Assembly (NCBI RefSeq): GCF_023571765.1
Contig: NZ_JAMJXC010000024.1
Location: 1 to 64,000 of the forward strand
DNA: 64,000 bases
Source: Xanthobacter aminoxidans
GTDB lineage: Bacteria > Pseudomonadota > Alphaproteobacteria > Rhizobiales > Xanthobacteraceae
Reading direction: 5' to 3'
The number at the start of each line of letters is the position of its first letter. Positions within the stretch are counted from its first letter, which is position 1. The notes beneath the pieces are model-generated. The model had not been told where the DNA came from. It saw only the letters and a list, made by a program, of their open reading frames with translations, and searched no databases. The position numbers and the translations under genes are program-made. Shown piece by piece: positions 1 through 8,541 of this stretch.

Positions 1-127
1 CGATTACATCGAGATGTTCTACAACCCCACCCGCAAACACGCACGCAACGGGATGCTGTCGCCCATCGAGTTCGAACGGCAGCACAAAGCGACCCCCGAA
101 GGCGTCTAGAAAACTAGGGGCGGTTCA
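1..127 (+). mobile_element. 3' end of an IS3-family insertion sequence
   Basis: The window opens inside an IS3-type element. A transposase C-terminus ends at 109, and a sequence ending GGGGCGGTTCA (117-127) resembles the right inverted repeat of this IS group. The left part lies outside the window. A second, more decayed copy of the same IS end is at 13251-13333. Confidence 0.7.
2..109 (+). CDS. IS3-family transposase OrfB, C-terminal fragment (cut by window edge)
   Basis: The last 35 residues of a DDE integrase-type transposase are visible. They include the FYNPTRKHARNGMLSPIEFE region typical of IS3-family OrfB C-termini, followed by a TAG stop at 107-109. The start and the catalytic DDE residues are beyond the left edge, so intactness cannot be judged. 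It is the outermost sign that the defence genes to its right are embedded in mobile DNA. Confidence 0.75.
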   Translation, partial: DYIEMFYNPTRKHARNGMLSPIEFERQHKATPEGV

Positions 128-128
128 T

Positions 129-161
129 CCGGAGGCGTGGGGCATCGCCCCACGCCTCCGG
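129..161. terminator. Perfect 15-bp hairpin beside the IS end
   Basis: CCGGAGGCGTGGGGC, a 3-nt loop (ATC), then the exact complement. It lies 2 bp outside the IS end and is followed by a T-rich TTGTCCTTC on the plus strand. It could terminate IS transcription; no gene uses it otherwise. Confidence 0.45.
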
Positions 162-811
162 TTGTCCTTCATCACGATACGATGATCAGTCCTGAACTTT
201 TCCAAGCGCGGCGGCGAGGTGCGGACGCATTGCGCCCAGTCCCTAGGGAGAGTTCGGGCTCACCAGGAGCACACTTTCGCGGTCACCCGATGCGACAATA
301 TCCGATGCCCTGTGCAGGAATGCGGGATCTTCCGCCGCTATTCCCACATGCCGCGCAAACGGGCCCCAACGTCGATCCTCACATTCGGGACCGCGCCGGT
401 CCTTACATCCTCTGGACAGGCCTTCGGCCAGGACACATGCTCGAAATGCGGAAGAACAGACTTCGGGATGAAGCGCGTGCGGGCCGCCAGAAGGTCCTTC
501 ACATGGACCGCATCGAGGAATTTCAGCCCAGCGCCAGAAGCAGACCTCACCAAGTGCGAGCCTGAACGTCCGGCATGGGGCCGCCCCCCCGACGGTCAGC
601 TATCGAGTAACGAGTGCCGTGCAGCTGCCCTTTTGCTCCGCGACTCCATTACGGTCGTTTGCGATTTGCGGATCGCTCCCCAGAAGACGCCGCATCTTTA
701 TTTGGACTACCGGCGTGATTGGCACCGATGGGCGGCCTTGCTGGGCCGGAGGCAGGTTTTGCCTCACGGATCGGATGGGTGCCCTAACTATCTTCCACGA
801 CGCTTAATGCG
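162..811. other. 650-bp stretch with no recognisable gene
   Basis: Open frames exist on both strands, but none has a recognisable domain, a convincing ribosome site or family resemblance. The stretch lies between the IS end and the stop of the HNH gene and may be decayed DNA. Confidence 0.5.
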
Positions 812-1654
812 TCAGGGATCTTCGATCTGTTGGAAACCGCCCTCGCAAAACTCGTCGCTCCGTGAGAGGGCACGATAAAGTGCTGACTGCCAACTGTTGA
901 TGTTCCGTCGGCTCCGACTGCGAACCTCGAGCTCCAGATCGTCGCGCAAGCCTTCTGGACCATCTGCCTGAAAAGTCTCTAGGAATGCCACCTTGCGGTC
1001 CACGAGTTCGACGGCCGCGTGCTCCGAATAGAGGTGACCCAGGCCCAGCTTGTCGAAATGGTGTCGCGCACGTTCTACCGTCGTCTCCGAGGCACCGTGT
1101 GGCTCGCGAACCGAATAGGTCACGGTCAAACCCTCGTCGAAGATCAGCGTCGCCTTGATCAGTCGGTGTGCGCTCCAGTCATCGAAATAGGGATGAAAGA
1201 GCAAACGCTCGACTCGGGTCGCTCGATAGATTCCCTTCTCGTGGTTGCAGTCGGAGCAGCAGGGTACGAGGTTGGCCGGCACCACGGCGAGCTCGGGATA
1301 GTCCTCGCGCGTTAAATAGTGGTCGAGAGTCTTCACGTCCCGCTGTGCGCAGAGCGGGCAGCGACCATAGCGTGCTGCGCCTTTGAGCTTGACGTATGTC
1401 CGGCGTTCGCCGCCCTTCACTAATGCCCTGTCGTAGACACCGCTGAGGTCGGCCGCCGGTATCCCGACCGGCACCTCGACGGCGAATTCGTGCAGGGCGG
1501 CGCGGTTCGCATGCTCCAGATAGGACGCCGCGCGAGTCTCGACGTACGGGCGCTGCAAAAGGAGCGCAGTTCGATCGGCAACCGAGCGCGTCCTAGTAGC
1601 GCACGCGGCGAAAAGCTCGCCTGCATCCTCCTCCGGCAGCGCGACCGCCTGCAT
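812..1654 (-). CDS. HNH endonuclease, PtuB/Septu-like partner of the adjacent ATPase
   Basis: The 280-aa protein has a zinc-bound HNH core: C99-x2-C102, then the LDHY motif with H112 as candidate catalytic base, YPEL, and C133-x2-C136-N137 followed by K140. This is the arrangement of Cys4 HNH nucleases that cut DNA. The N- and C-terminal parts are not recognisable. Its ATG overlaps the stop of the upstream ATPase gene by one base (TGATG), so the two are probably translationally coupled. An ATPase plus HNH pair of this layout is the plan of the Septu anti-phage system (PtuA/PtuB) and of some retron effector pairs. Assignment to Septu itself is inference. It is the last gene of a minus-strand operon starting at 7266. 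Confidence 0.75.
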   Translation of the reverse strand: MQAVALPEEDAGELFAACATRTRSVADRTALLLQRPYVETRAASYLEHANRAALHEFAVEVPVGIPAADLSGVYDRALVKGGERRTYVKLKGAARYGRCPLCAQRDVKTLDHYLTREDYPELAVVPANLVPCCSDCNHEKGIYRATRVERLLFHPYFDDWSAHRLIKATLIFDEGLTVTYSVREPHGASETTVERARHHFDKLGLGHLYSEHAAVELVDRKVAFLETFQADGPEGLRDDLELEVRSRSRRNINSWQSALYRALSRSDEFCEGGFQQIEDP

Positions 1655-3189
1655 CAGCCGCGGGCCCGCAGCATGGTTCGCGCAAGCGCGCGCCCTTCCG
1701 ACCCCACGCGGTCGCCGAAGCGTTCGAGCACGTCCTCCAAATCATCCGACTGTGCGACCACGGTGGCTATGAGATTATGGTGACCGCTCTCCGTGACCTG
1801 AACGCGGAATATGTCCCTGGTCAGGGCACCCAGATTCTCCCCAAAGGTTTCGATTTCGGGTCGTTCCACCGATACGGCCCCGCCCGGTCGGAACAGCAGC
1901 GTCACGCAATCGGAAGGGACCTCCTGTACTACGACGGGGGAATGCGTGGCCAGGATCGCCACCCCGTTTCGCTTCGAAAGCAGGTTCGACAGGGCCCGGA
2001 CGAAGGCCATCACCAACGGCGGATGCAAATGCGCCTCGGGCTCGTCGATGAGAACAAGAGTCCGTTCGCTGACCAACTCCGCCAACCGCGTCAATGTTAG
2101 GAGCACGATTTTGTGTCCTGAACTGGCTTTGGCGAAAAGATCACCAGCCGCCTTCTCAACACTCTGAGCAGGCAAGTCTGCCAGAGAGGAAGGGCCCAGC
2201 GCGCTGAACAAGGGATCCGCCTCGAGGATGCGCATCGCCGACTGCCAGCGCGGGCGGCTAGAGCTGCGGAGGCAGTGGAGTGTGCTGTCCACGAAATCGG
2301 TCAGTAGATCCTCCTCGCTCTTGTTGCCTGTGGCCCGCTCGTCGCCCCGCTTGATGCGCTTCTTCAAGCCGACATAAGTATAGCTGAGACCACTTCGCGT
2401 GCCGGCCTTCATGCTGCGAAGCAGACCGGAGGCGGAACGCGGCGGTGGATCGAAGCTGTCGAAGGCGCTGAAGGCCACGGTGATCAGGTTCGCGAACTGA
2501 TCCTTGGCGTCCGCCACCGCTGCGCCCAAAAACCGTAACTGCCCCAGTCGACGATCACGCCTGTTGCGAAGCAGCGAGCTCATCGAGGTGAGCAGCGTGG
2601 TCTTACCCACGCCATTCCGTCCGATCACGACATGGATGTTGGTGGGCGGCAAACTGTTAGGCTCGACCTCGAACAGGATTTCCTCTTCGCTGTCGGGGAA
2701 CCGGTACGAGAAGTTGAACGGGGTCAGTACCGCATCGTTCTGCAGGGTTGATGCGAATTTGGCGTAACGAGTGTCACCGATGGATCGCATGAGAGAGACG
2801 CCGTAGGCGCTCTGCTGTTTCAACGCTTCCAGATCGCCTTGATTCCAAATCACGTCCCGCAAAGCGGTCAGGATTTCGACCCTGACATTCTCGTCCAGAT
2901 GCAGCAGCGATTCATAGTATTCTTGGCTTTGGCCCAGCGAGGCGTATTCGGGGGTCAAGAGTTCGAACTCTTCGTCGATAGGTGTATAGCCGCTGGTCAT
3001 GCCGGACTGCATGATCTTGACGTCGCCGATGTCGAGGCGTGTACCTTCGCTATCGAAATAGACCAGCGCGAAATTGGTCCTGAAGCCATAATCATCCCAA
3101 TTATCTCGTACGACGAATACCTCGTATCTACCTTCAAGGTTTCTGTATCGGCGAGCGCGTTCCGAATAGGGGATGACTGTGAATTTCAT
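1654..3189 (-). CDS. RecF/PtuA-like AAA ATPase of a defence operon
   Basis: The 511-aa protein has Walker A GRNGVGKTT at about residues 190-198, an ABC-like signature SSGHK (356-360), Walker B LVLIDEPEAH (378-387) and an ATHSP switch histidine (414-418). This is the ABC/SMC-like ATPase fold of RecF, OLD and PtuA proteins. No TOPRIM domain follows, so it is not a complete OLD nuclease. About 185 residues of unrecognised sequence precede Walker A and may sense a ligand or DNA. It directly precedes and overlaps the HNH gene. The pair probably acts as a nucleotide-gated nuclease against phage, with the ATPase holding the HNH subunit in check. A 274-bp gap separates it from the nuclease/methylase pair upstream, so it may have its own promoter. 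Confidence 0.8.
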   Translation of the reverse strand: MKFTVIPYSERARRYRNLEGRYEVFVVRDNWDDYGFRTNFALVYFDSEGTRLDIGDVKIMQSGMTSGYTPIDEEFELLTPEYASLGQSQEYYESLLHLDENVRVEILTALRDVIWNQGDLEALKQQSAYGVSLMRSIGDTRYAKFASTLQNDAVLTPFNFSYRFPDSEEEILFEVEPNSLPPTNIHVVIGRNGVGKTTLLTSMSSLLRNRRDRRLGQLRFLGAAVADAKDQFANLITVAFSAFDSFDPPPRSASGLLRSMKAGTRSGLSYTYVGLKKRIKRGDERATGNKSEEDLLTDFVDSTLHCLRSSSRPRWQSAMRILEADPLFSALGPSSLADLPAQSVEKAAGDLFAKASSGHKIVLLTLTRLAELVSERTLVLIDEPEAHLHPPLVMAFVRALSNLLSKRNGVAILATHSPVVVQEVPSDCVTLLFRPGGAVSVERPEIETFGENLGALTRDIFRVQVTESGHHNLIATVVAQSDDLEDVLERFGDRVGSEGRALARTMLRARG

Positions 3190-3463
3190 TGGTGGGTACG
3201 ATCGCTAGGGAAGCTCTGTTCGATAATACTTCGCAGACATCGGTGGTCGCTGGCAACCGGCTATGTCGGAATTCCGGAGGCTGTAATCTCAGCCGTCGAC
3301 ACGCCTCGGCTGGTCTCATAATCCGCTCGGCGGAACCGATACATTCGGAGCATACGGTACGGTCGAAGGCAATGTTGCTCGGCGGTTCCGCAACATGGAG
3401 TGTCTTTCCAGGCGCGCTTTCCGCTAAAACCCGCCAGTCCGCATGCCACCCTATGCCTGCCCA
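3190..3463 (-). other. 274-bp gap inside the defence operon, likely promoter region of the ATPase/HNH pair
   Basis: No convincing coding frame was found. It is the only long gap in the four-gene array, so it may hold a separate promoter. I see no clear operator or structured RNA. Confidence 0.35.
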
Positions 3464-4273
3464 TTACCCCTCCGGCTGGGCTTCTTTAACACGCCGATCG
3501 TCCATGCGGTCGTGCGAACTCGCGATCCTCCGGTTTGGCCAGGTGTCGAACTCGAACACGAGATGCACGACATCAGTCGAGAAGCGACCTTGGATCCCAT
3601 GGACCACGATATCGACGTCGCGCAAGTGCTTGGTAGTAATGATCTCCTCCCCCAGCAAAAGCGTCGTTTTCACGCGATCGGAAGGCAATGCAGCGCGGAT
3701 CCCTTCCGAGATCAACAGCGTCCACTCGGCCGCGTCGCGGTCTGTCACGTATGCGAGCATACCTCCGAATCGCTCCAGGGTATAAGGAGCACTGGCATCA
3801 TCGAAGCGCCCCAAGCCCTCCGCGCCGAGATAGTCGGCGGCGATGTCACCCGGTCTCGTGAGCTTCTTCGCCTCAAGGCGCAGGTCGAGACGGTCGCGAT
3901 GGATCGCCAGCTGTATGTCGGTGGGCTGGGCGCGCGGTCCGATCGCCGGATCGTATCGCCGAGCGACCTCGACATGGAAGTCCATGCCCGTCAGACTGGG
4001 GATCGACGATCCTGGGCTCGGCGCAACGATGAACTGCTCGTCGCGGATCTCCTCCATAGCCTCGATAAGCGCCTGGCTTATCGACGTCTCGTCCGGAAGC
4101 TTGGCTCCCTTGAGGGCCTTGTTGCTCTTGCCGAACCACCCGGGCCGTCGCTCCGTCGACGCCGGCTCGCGAACCCGTCGCGCCGCTTCGCGCAGGCCGC
4201 CGATCGCCTCGCCGAGGAATCGATGCCAGGCGTCGTCCGCTAGGTCATCCGCAGGCCATCTTCTCATGGACAT
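3464..4273 (-). CDS. Putative PD-(D/E)XK nuclease paired with the methylase
   Basis: The 269-aa protein has no strong family match that I recognise. The segment PTDIQLAI followed by LDLRLEAKKL gives D119, then E134-x-K136, with the spacing of a PD-(D/E)XK nuclease core. Next come YLGAEGLGRF and GGMLAYV, a pattern seen after the E-x-K strand in several restriction-like families. Its start overlaps the end of the methylase gene by 10 bp (start ATG at 4273; another Met two codons on). The overlap suggests a stoichiometric restriction and modification pair. The nuclease call rests on the motif only. An alternative is a specificity or accessory subunit. Confidence 0.5.
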   Translation of the reverse strand: MSMRRWPADDLADDAWHRFLGEAIGGLREAARRVREPASTERRPGWFGKSNKALKGAKLPDETSISQALIEAMEEIRDEQFIVAPSPGSSIPSLTGMDFHVEVARRYDPAIGPRAQPTDIQLAIHRDRLDLRLEAKKLTRPGDIAADYLGAEGLGRFDDASAPYTLERFGGMLAYVTDRDAAEWTLLISEGIRAALPSDRVKTTLLLGEEIITTKHLRDVDIVVHGIQGRFSTDVVHLVFEFDTWPNRRIASSHDRMDDRRVKEAQPEG

Positions 4274-7266
4274 TCCGAAATGACCTGCCTGATGACTTCG
4301 CCAGCGTCGTCCACGGCCTGATCGGCCATCCAGGCGAACAACGCCGAAGATTTACTCAGGCGCGCCACGCGGCTGTTTGCGTCGAACGAAACGACGCTCG
4401 AAGCCACGAACTTGCCGTCACGGCTCGGCGGTGCGGCTTCTTCCTTCTCTGCGTCTTGCCCGAACGCGACGCGGAGCCTAACGACGCCGTCGCCGTGCCC
4501 TTCGATCGTCACCGATGGCGCGAACCGCTCCGTGAACGCGGCTGCGAGGTCGCGGCTGAAGCGATCCAGATAGAAACGGATTTGATCTTCACCCGCTTCC
4601 ACAAACGCGTCGGCAGGAAGTTGCGCGTCGGCATACCCTTCCGAGAAAGAGAGGAACTCTTTTACTGCGCGTCGTAGATCCGAGCCCGCACCTAGCGCAT
4701 CCAGGATGGATTCGTCCTTGTTCGAGGAACCATGCAAGTCCAGAAAGGCCGGCTCGGAAGCGTCTTCGAATGGGCAAGGAAGCGAGAGCAGATCACCCTT
4801 CTCGAAACGTTTGCCGTCTAGCAATACCGTCGCGCCGTAGAGGGCCGCAAAATATCGCACGACGCCCGATTCGAGGAACGCTTTCAGGGACCAAAGCGCG
4901 TCGATCTGCCGAGAGACTTGCGTATGCTCGAAGTGCTGCGTGGCCGATGCAGCGCGGCGATCATTTGCAAAAAATATCCCGTAGAAAGTGGAATTAAAGG
5001 CATGCGGCGCTTCGAGCACGCGTAGCCCCTTGAAGGCTCGTGGCACCAAAAGGATGTTGCCGGAGAAAAGCGCCCGATAGCCTGCAGCAATCTCCTGTTC
5101 TAAAGCCTTAGGCAGGGCGACGAGATTGACGGGTAATTTTCGCCCCTGGCTGTCGGTCCGCACCGGGAAGCGGAAACCCGTATCCTCCTCATTGCCGCCG
5201 CGCTGGATGCGCAAGCCCGAGCGCATCAGGAAATCCTCGACCGTCGATTTGCGCCGCCTCGTGAAGTTCCGAAGTGCGTCGCGGGTCCGCCGGTCCACCG
5301 TTCCTAGAATGAGCGGGCCGAACCAGCCATTGGAGTCCCCCTGTAGGTCCCTAACCTGGACGGTCTGCAGGTCGGTTTGCGACACAAAAAGCGCCCAGAC
5401 GTCTCCAACCTCGCCTAGCGGTAACGAGGACAGCCGAGGTCTGTATACGGAGACGAGGTCGGACGGTTGGGGCGCTTGGTGGCGCGCCACCACGACCGTC
5501 GCCGCCGCACGGGCGCCGGTGAAGAGCCGGTATCGCAGATAGGAAAGATTGGCCACGGAACGGACGGAGACTTTGGAGGCTAATGCCGTGGCGAAGCGTT
5601 CCGATTGGCGACCTACTAAGGAGGTTGTCGGCAGGATAAGCCCGATGACCGCATCTTCCTCGCACAGACGCTCTACGGCGAGCCAGACGAACGCGTCCGA
5701 AAGGCGCCCGTGCATAACGGGTGTCTCAGCCTGCAGTTCGGCGAGAAATGCGGTCAACGCGTCATCGGTCACCGGAACGCTCTGGTTCGGAGCCTGGCTA
5801 TTGCGTCTCGTAGCCTGACGCTTCAGCCGACGCCAAGGGGGATTGCCGAGAACATGGGTGAAGGTTGTGCCCTCGAAAGGATGCGAGAAGGCACTGGCGA
5901 CAACGATGTTGTCGGCGAGGGGCGGCAAGAGCTTCTCGCCCGCATCGATTCCGGCGAGATCCTTGATCGCCACTCCGGCAATATAGTCTAGCATCGTCAT
6001 ATATAGGCTGAAGCGGCAAACATTGGCGGCCTGGGCGTTCTTCTCGATGCCGAAAATACAATCCCTTAACAGGTGGCGAGCCGAGTTCGCGTGGGCGGGG
6101 CCCCAGCCGCCGGGCGGAGCGCATCGCTCCATGATGCGGCGGTAGGCGGAGACGAGGAACACGCCGGAGCCGGCCGCGGCGTCGACCACCCGCGAGGTCG
6201 CATCCATAGGGCGTTGGGCATCGGCGCGCGTGACGACGAAATCGGCCAAGTAAGGCGGCGTGTAGAAAGCGCCTTCGTCGCGCTGCGCATCGCCGTCCTC
6301 TAAGCGAAGGAACCGCTCGTAGATTGCCGAAATCGTTTCGGTGCGAAGCACCTGGAACGAGACGTCGAGGAAGCTTAGCTGCCTTCCCTCTACCTTCTCG
6401 TCCCACCGCACGACCCGATGGATGAACGGGATCAGCTCAGACGGAATTTGGGGACGCTCGGTCTCCGCGATCGGGAACACACAGCCATTGATCGCCCCGT
6501 CGATGCCGTCCAGGACTGCCCAGACCTCGTCGGGCGAGAACTCCGGATAATTGGACCGCAAACCACGATGGGAAGCCGCGTCGGCGAATCCCATACCCTT
6601 GCATCCAGAGGCCCGGATGACATCGCGCAGCCACTGCTCGTCGATCAATCCCCTATCAATCAGCACGAACAGGTAGATAAGCTTGCCAACCAATGCGTTC
6701 ACGAGCGCGCGGCCTTGGCGCGTATCGAGCTGGGGAAAAGTGGTGCACGCGTATCGGTTGAGTTGCTCGATCGCGGCTACGAGCCGGCTGTCGATTGTGT
6801 CCGCGCGCGAGACCTTGCGGTCCTTCCAAAAAATGGAAGTTGTCAGGGAGCGCGCCGAAACGTCCTCCAACGATGCGGGTAAAACGTCGTCGACGTCCTC
6901 GTGGCGCGTCAGGACAGACCCGTCGGATGGAGGGCCGAACCCGTTCCTCACTTCCACCCCACCAGGGGTTACGACGACGAGCAGCGGCACGACGCCCTGG
7001 GTCCAGACGCGACGGTGTAGTTCGTCCGCGGCCATGTCGTCGCGCGCCTGGCCCACATATACAACCGGCTTGAAAGATCCTGGAATCGCGCCATCAGAAA
7101 TGCCGAACACGGAATGGACGCCGATCGCCCCAAACGCCGTCATGACGACGTGTACATTCTCGAGCCGATCGAAGGACTCGGCGTTGGCGAAATACGTCGC
7201 GCTGCCAACGTAGCCTAGCGCGCGACACAGCGACTCGACCTTGCGCGTGAGGGACGCGTCGTCCAT
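4264..7266 (-). CDS. Large N6-adenine DNA methyltransferase (Eco57I/type IIG-like)
   Basis: The 1000-aa protein contains an amino-methyltransferase core. FYTPPYLADF precedes the SAM motif VVDAAAGSGVF (about 361-371), and the catalytic motif IV is GNPPW (474-478). This order is that of gamma-class N6-adenine methylases. About 300 N-terminal residues include a VVYVGQA...ELHRRVWTQGVVPLLVVVTP segment, which may be a degenerate nuclease or sensing domain. The long C-terminus may be a target recognition region. It starts from ATG with a good AGGGGAGG ribosome site. It heads the minus-strand defence array and overlaps the putative nuclease. It could be the modification half of a restriction system, or a phage-exclusion methylase like those in BREX or DISARM, but no other BREX or DISARM gene is present. 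Confidence 0.8.
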   Translation of the reverse strand: MDDASLTRKVESLCRALGYVGSATYFANAESFDRLENVHVVMTAFGAIGVHSVFGISDGAIPGSFKPVVYVGQARDDMAADELHRRVWTQGVVPLLVVVTPGGVEVRNGFGPPSDGSVLTRHEDVDDVLPASLEDVSARSLTTSIFWKDRKVSRADTIDSRLVAAIEQLNRYACTTFPQLDTRQGRALVNALVGKLIYLFVLIDRGLIDEQWLRDVIRASGCKGMGFADAASHRGLRSNYPEFSPDEVWAVLDGIDGAINGCVFPIAETERPQIPSELIPFIHRVVRWDEKVEGRQLSFLDVSFQVLRTETISAIYERFLRLEDGDAQRDEGAFYTPPYLADFVVTRADAQRPMDATSRVVDAAAGSGVFLVSAYRRIMERCAPPGGWGPAHANSARHLLRDCIFGIEKNAQAANVCRFSLYMTMLDYIAGVAIKDLAGIDAGEKLLPPLADNIVVASAFSHPFEGTTFTHVLGNPPWRRLKRQATRRNSQAPNQSVPVTDDALTAFLAELQAETPVMHGRLSDAFVWLAVERLCEEDAVIGLILPTTSLVGRQSERFATALASKVSVRSVANLSYLRYRLFTGARAAATVVVARHQAPQPSDLVSVYRPRLSSLPLGEVGDVWALFVSQTDLQTVQVRDLQGDSNGWFGPLILGTVDRRTRDALRNFTRRRKSTVEDFLMRSGLRIQRGGNEEDTGFRFPVRTDSQGRKLPVNLVALPKALEQEIAAGYRALFSGNILLVPRAFKGLRVLEAPHAFNSTFYGIFFANDRRAASATQHFEHTQVSRQIDALWSLKAFLESGVVRYFAALYGATVLLDGKRFEKGDLLSLPCPFEDASEPAFLDLHGSSNKDESILDALGAGSDLRRAVKEFLSFSEGYADAQLPADAFVEAGEDQIRFYLDRFSRDLAAAFTERFAPSVTIEGHGDGVVRLRVAFGQDAEKEEAAPPSRDGKFVASSVVSFDANSRVARLSKSSALFAWMADQAVDDAGEVIRQVISECP

Positions 7267-7942
7267 CGCTCGCCTCCCCTATCCGCCACGTCCATGGGTG
7301 ACACGACACCCTAAACCATAAAAAGGCATTAAGCCACTGAAAACAAACCGATTACTCAGGCGAGATTGTGCAGGCAGTGCTGGCACTTAGCCGCGGCGGT
7401 TCACTTTCGCTATTCGAGAAAAATGCGCGAACGCGATCAAATTCGTGGACGAACGAAACGTGCTAGACCGGATGCGGCACCATATCGTCTCATGCGTCGC
7501 ATCTGGGCAGATCGACGGCATTTGTCGCGGGAGGTAGCGCCTCCTCTACGATGCACGGCTGGCGTGGCCGGCGGAAAAGAATGCGGTCCCGCTACCGTTG
7601 AGCACGATGCGATGGCGGATCCGCGCGCTTCAACGTTCGAGGTGAGCGCGTCTTATCGTGACGCAAGCTTGGTGTCGCTGGTGAAGGCGCGAATGTCTGC
7701 TCCTCGGTGGAATGCCAGTCGGCAAATGTCGCATTGGTGCCGACGAGCCCCAACTCACCAATGACCGCATTTTGGGACGCAGCGGTTGCCAGCTCAATGA
7801 CTGAGATGGGGGCGCGAAGCAGACGTCGCTAAAGGCGAGATCAAAGGTCGGCAAAGGGTTCCGCACCCCTCAGGGGAACGCGGCGCCGGATCCGTGGAAT
7901 GTCACGGCGACGACGGAGCCTCCTTCCGGCTTTATCCTCGGC
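7267..7942. other. 675-bp intergenic stretch; promoter of the defence operon
   Basis: An AT-rich patch at about 7300-7360 lies just upstream of the methylase on its strand and is the likely promoter. The remainder to 7942 has only short frames without recognisable domains. No RNA gene or repeat was seen. Confidence 0.4.
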
Positions 7943-8287
7943 TCATCCAAACCCCAGCAGTCTCCGAACCTCCGCGTCCACCTTCCGCAGCACGGCCGGC
8001 GACACCGACCCGATAGGCTCCGCCAAGCGCGCCTCGATCGTCGCTATCTTGCAAGGGCGGATGACAGAGGGGGCCGGCAGGCCACTCTCCCGATACCCGG
8101 CGCCGAGCAGCACATCGCCCGGCCAGGGGCGGTTCTCGGCACTGGTGATCATCACTACCCACAACAACTCGGCGGCTTCGCCCACGCCGCCGGGAGACAC
8201 GACCAGTGCGGGGCGGTGCTGCCGGGTGGAGCGATCCGTGTAGGGGAATGGAACGCGGACGACCGCGCCCTTCTCAAAGGTCGGCAT
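7943..8287 (-). CDS. MazF/PemK-family endoribonuclease toxin
   Basis: The 114-aa protein begins MPTFEKGAVVRVPFPYTD and carries HRPALVVSP and a LLGAGYRESGLPAPSVIRPCKIATI stretch, the standard MazF/PemK beta-barrel elements. Members cut mRNA at short sequence motifs when freed from antitoxin. A longer upstream frame exists, but the ATG at 8287 matches family N-termini and overlaps the antitoxin by 14 bp, as expected for coupled TA genes. It may stabilise this integrated region. Confidence 0.85.
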   Translation of the reverse strand: MPTFEKGAVVRVPFPYTDRSTRQHRPALVVSPGGVGEAAELLWVVMITSAENRPWPGDVLLGAGYRESGLPAPSVIRPCKIATIEARLAEPIGSVSPAVLRKVDAEVRRLLGFG

Positions 8288-8489
8288 AGGCCTTGCGGTC
8301 CGCGTCGCTGTCCCACTCGGTGAAGGTGGCGAAGGGGTCATCGCCGGCCTTCGTAGCGGCCTTGGTGAGCACCACGCGGCCGTCCTCAATGCTGTAGGCG
8401 ATCTCGTCGCCCTCCTTGAGGTGCAGGGCTGTGCGCACCGCCTGAGGAATGGTCGTCTGGGCCTTGGACGTGAGCTTGCTGACGATCAT
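8274..8489 (-). CDS. AbrB/SpoVT-family antitoxin
   Basis: The 71-aa protein has a swapped-hairpin AbrB DNA-binding domain: SKLTSKAQTTIPQAVRTAL, LKEGDEIAY and GRVVLTKA. The acidic C-terminal tail (DPFATFTEWDSDAD) would bind the toxin. The GGAGG ribosome site is 7 bp before the ATG. It overlaps the downstream MazF-like toxin and probably represses the pair from the inverted repeat at 8520-8536. Confidence 0.85.
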   Translation of the reverse strand: MIVSKLTSKAQTTIPQAVRTALHLKEGDEIAYSIEDGRVVLTKAATKAGDDPFATFTEWDSDADRKAYADL

Positions 8490-8519
8490 GCCGGCACCTC
8501 CATGGGAATAGGCCTTAAT

Positions 8520-8536
8520 GTAAGGAATATCCTTAC
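8520..8536. promoter_or_regulatory. Inverted-repeat operator of the toxin-antitoxin pair
   Basis: GTAAGGA-ATA-TCCTTAC, a perfect 7-bp inverted repeat 30 bp upstream of the antitoxin start. Autoregulation at such a site is the rule for this type of TA pair; its use here is inferred. Confidence 0.6.
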
Positions 8537-8541
8537 CGCGA

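Noticed and set aside
5995-6010. GTCATATATAGGCT inside the methylase gene as another GntR site
   Set aside because: It fails the right half of the palindrome and lies within coding sequence.
812-7266. A BREX or DISARM system
   Set aside because: Only a methylase resembles those systems; the characteristic helicases, PglZ, BrxC or DrmB-like proteins are absent.
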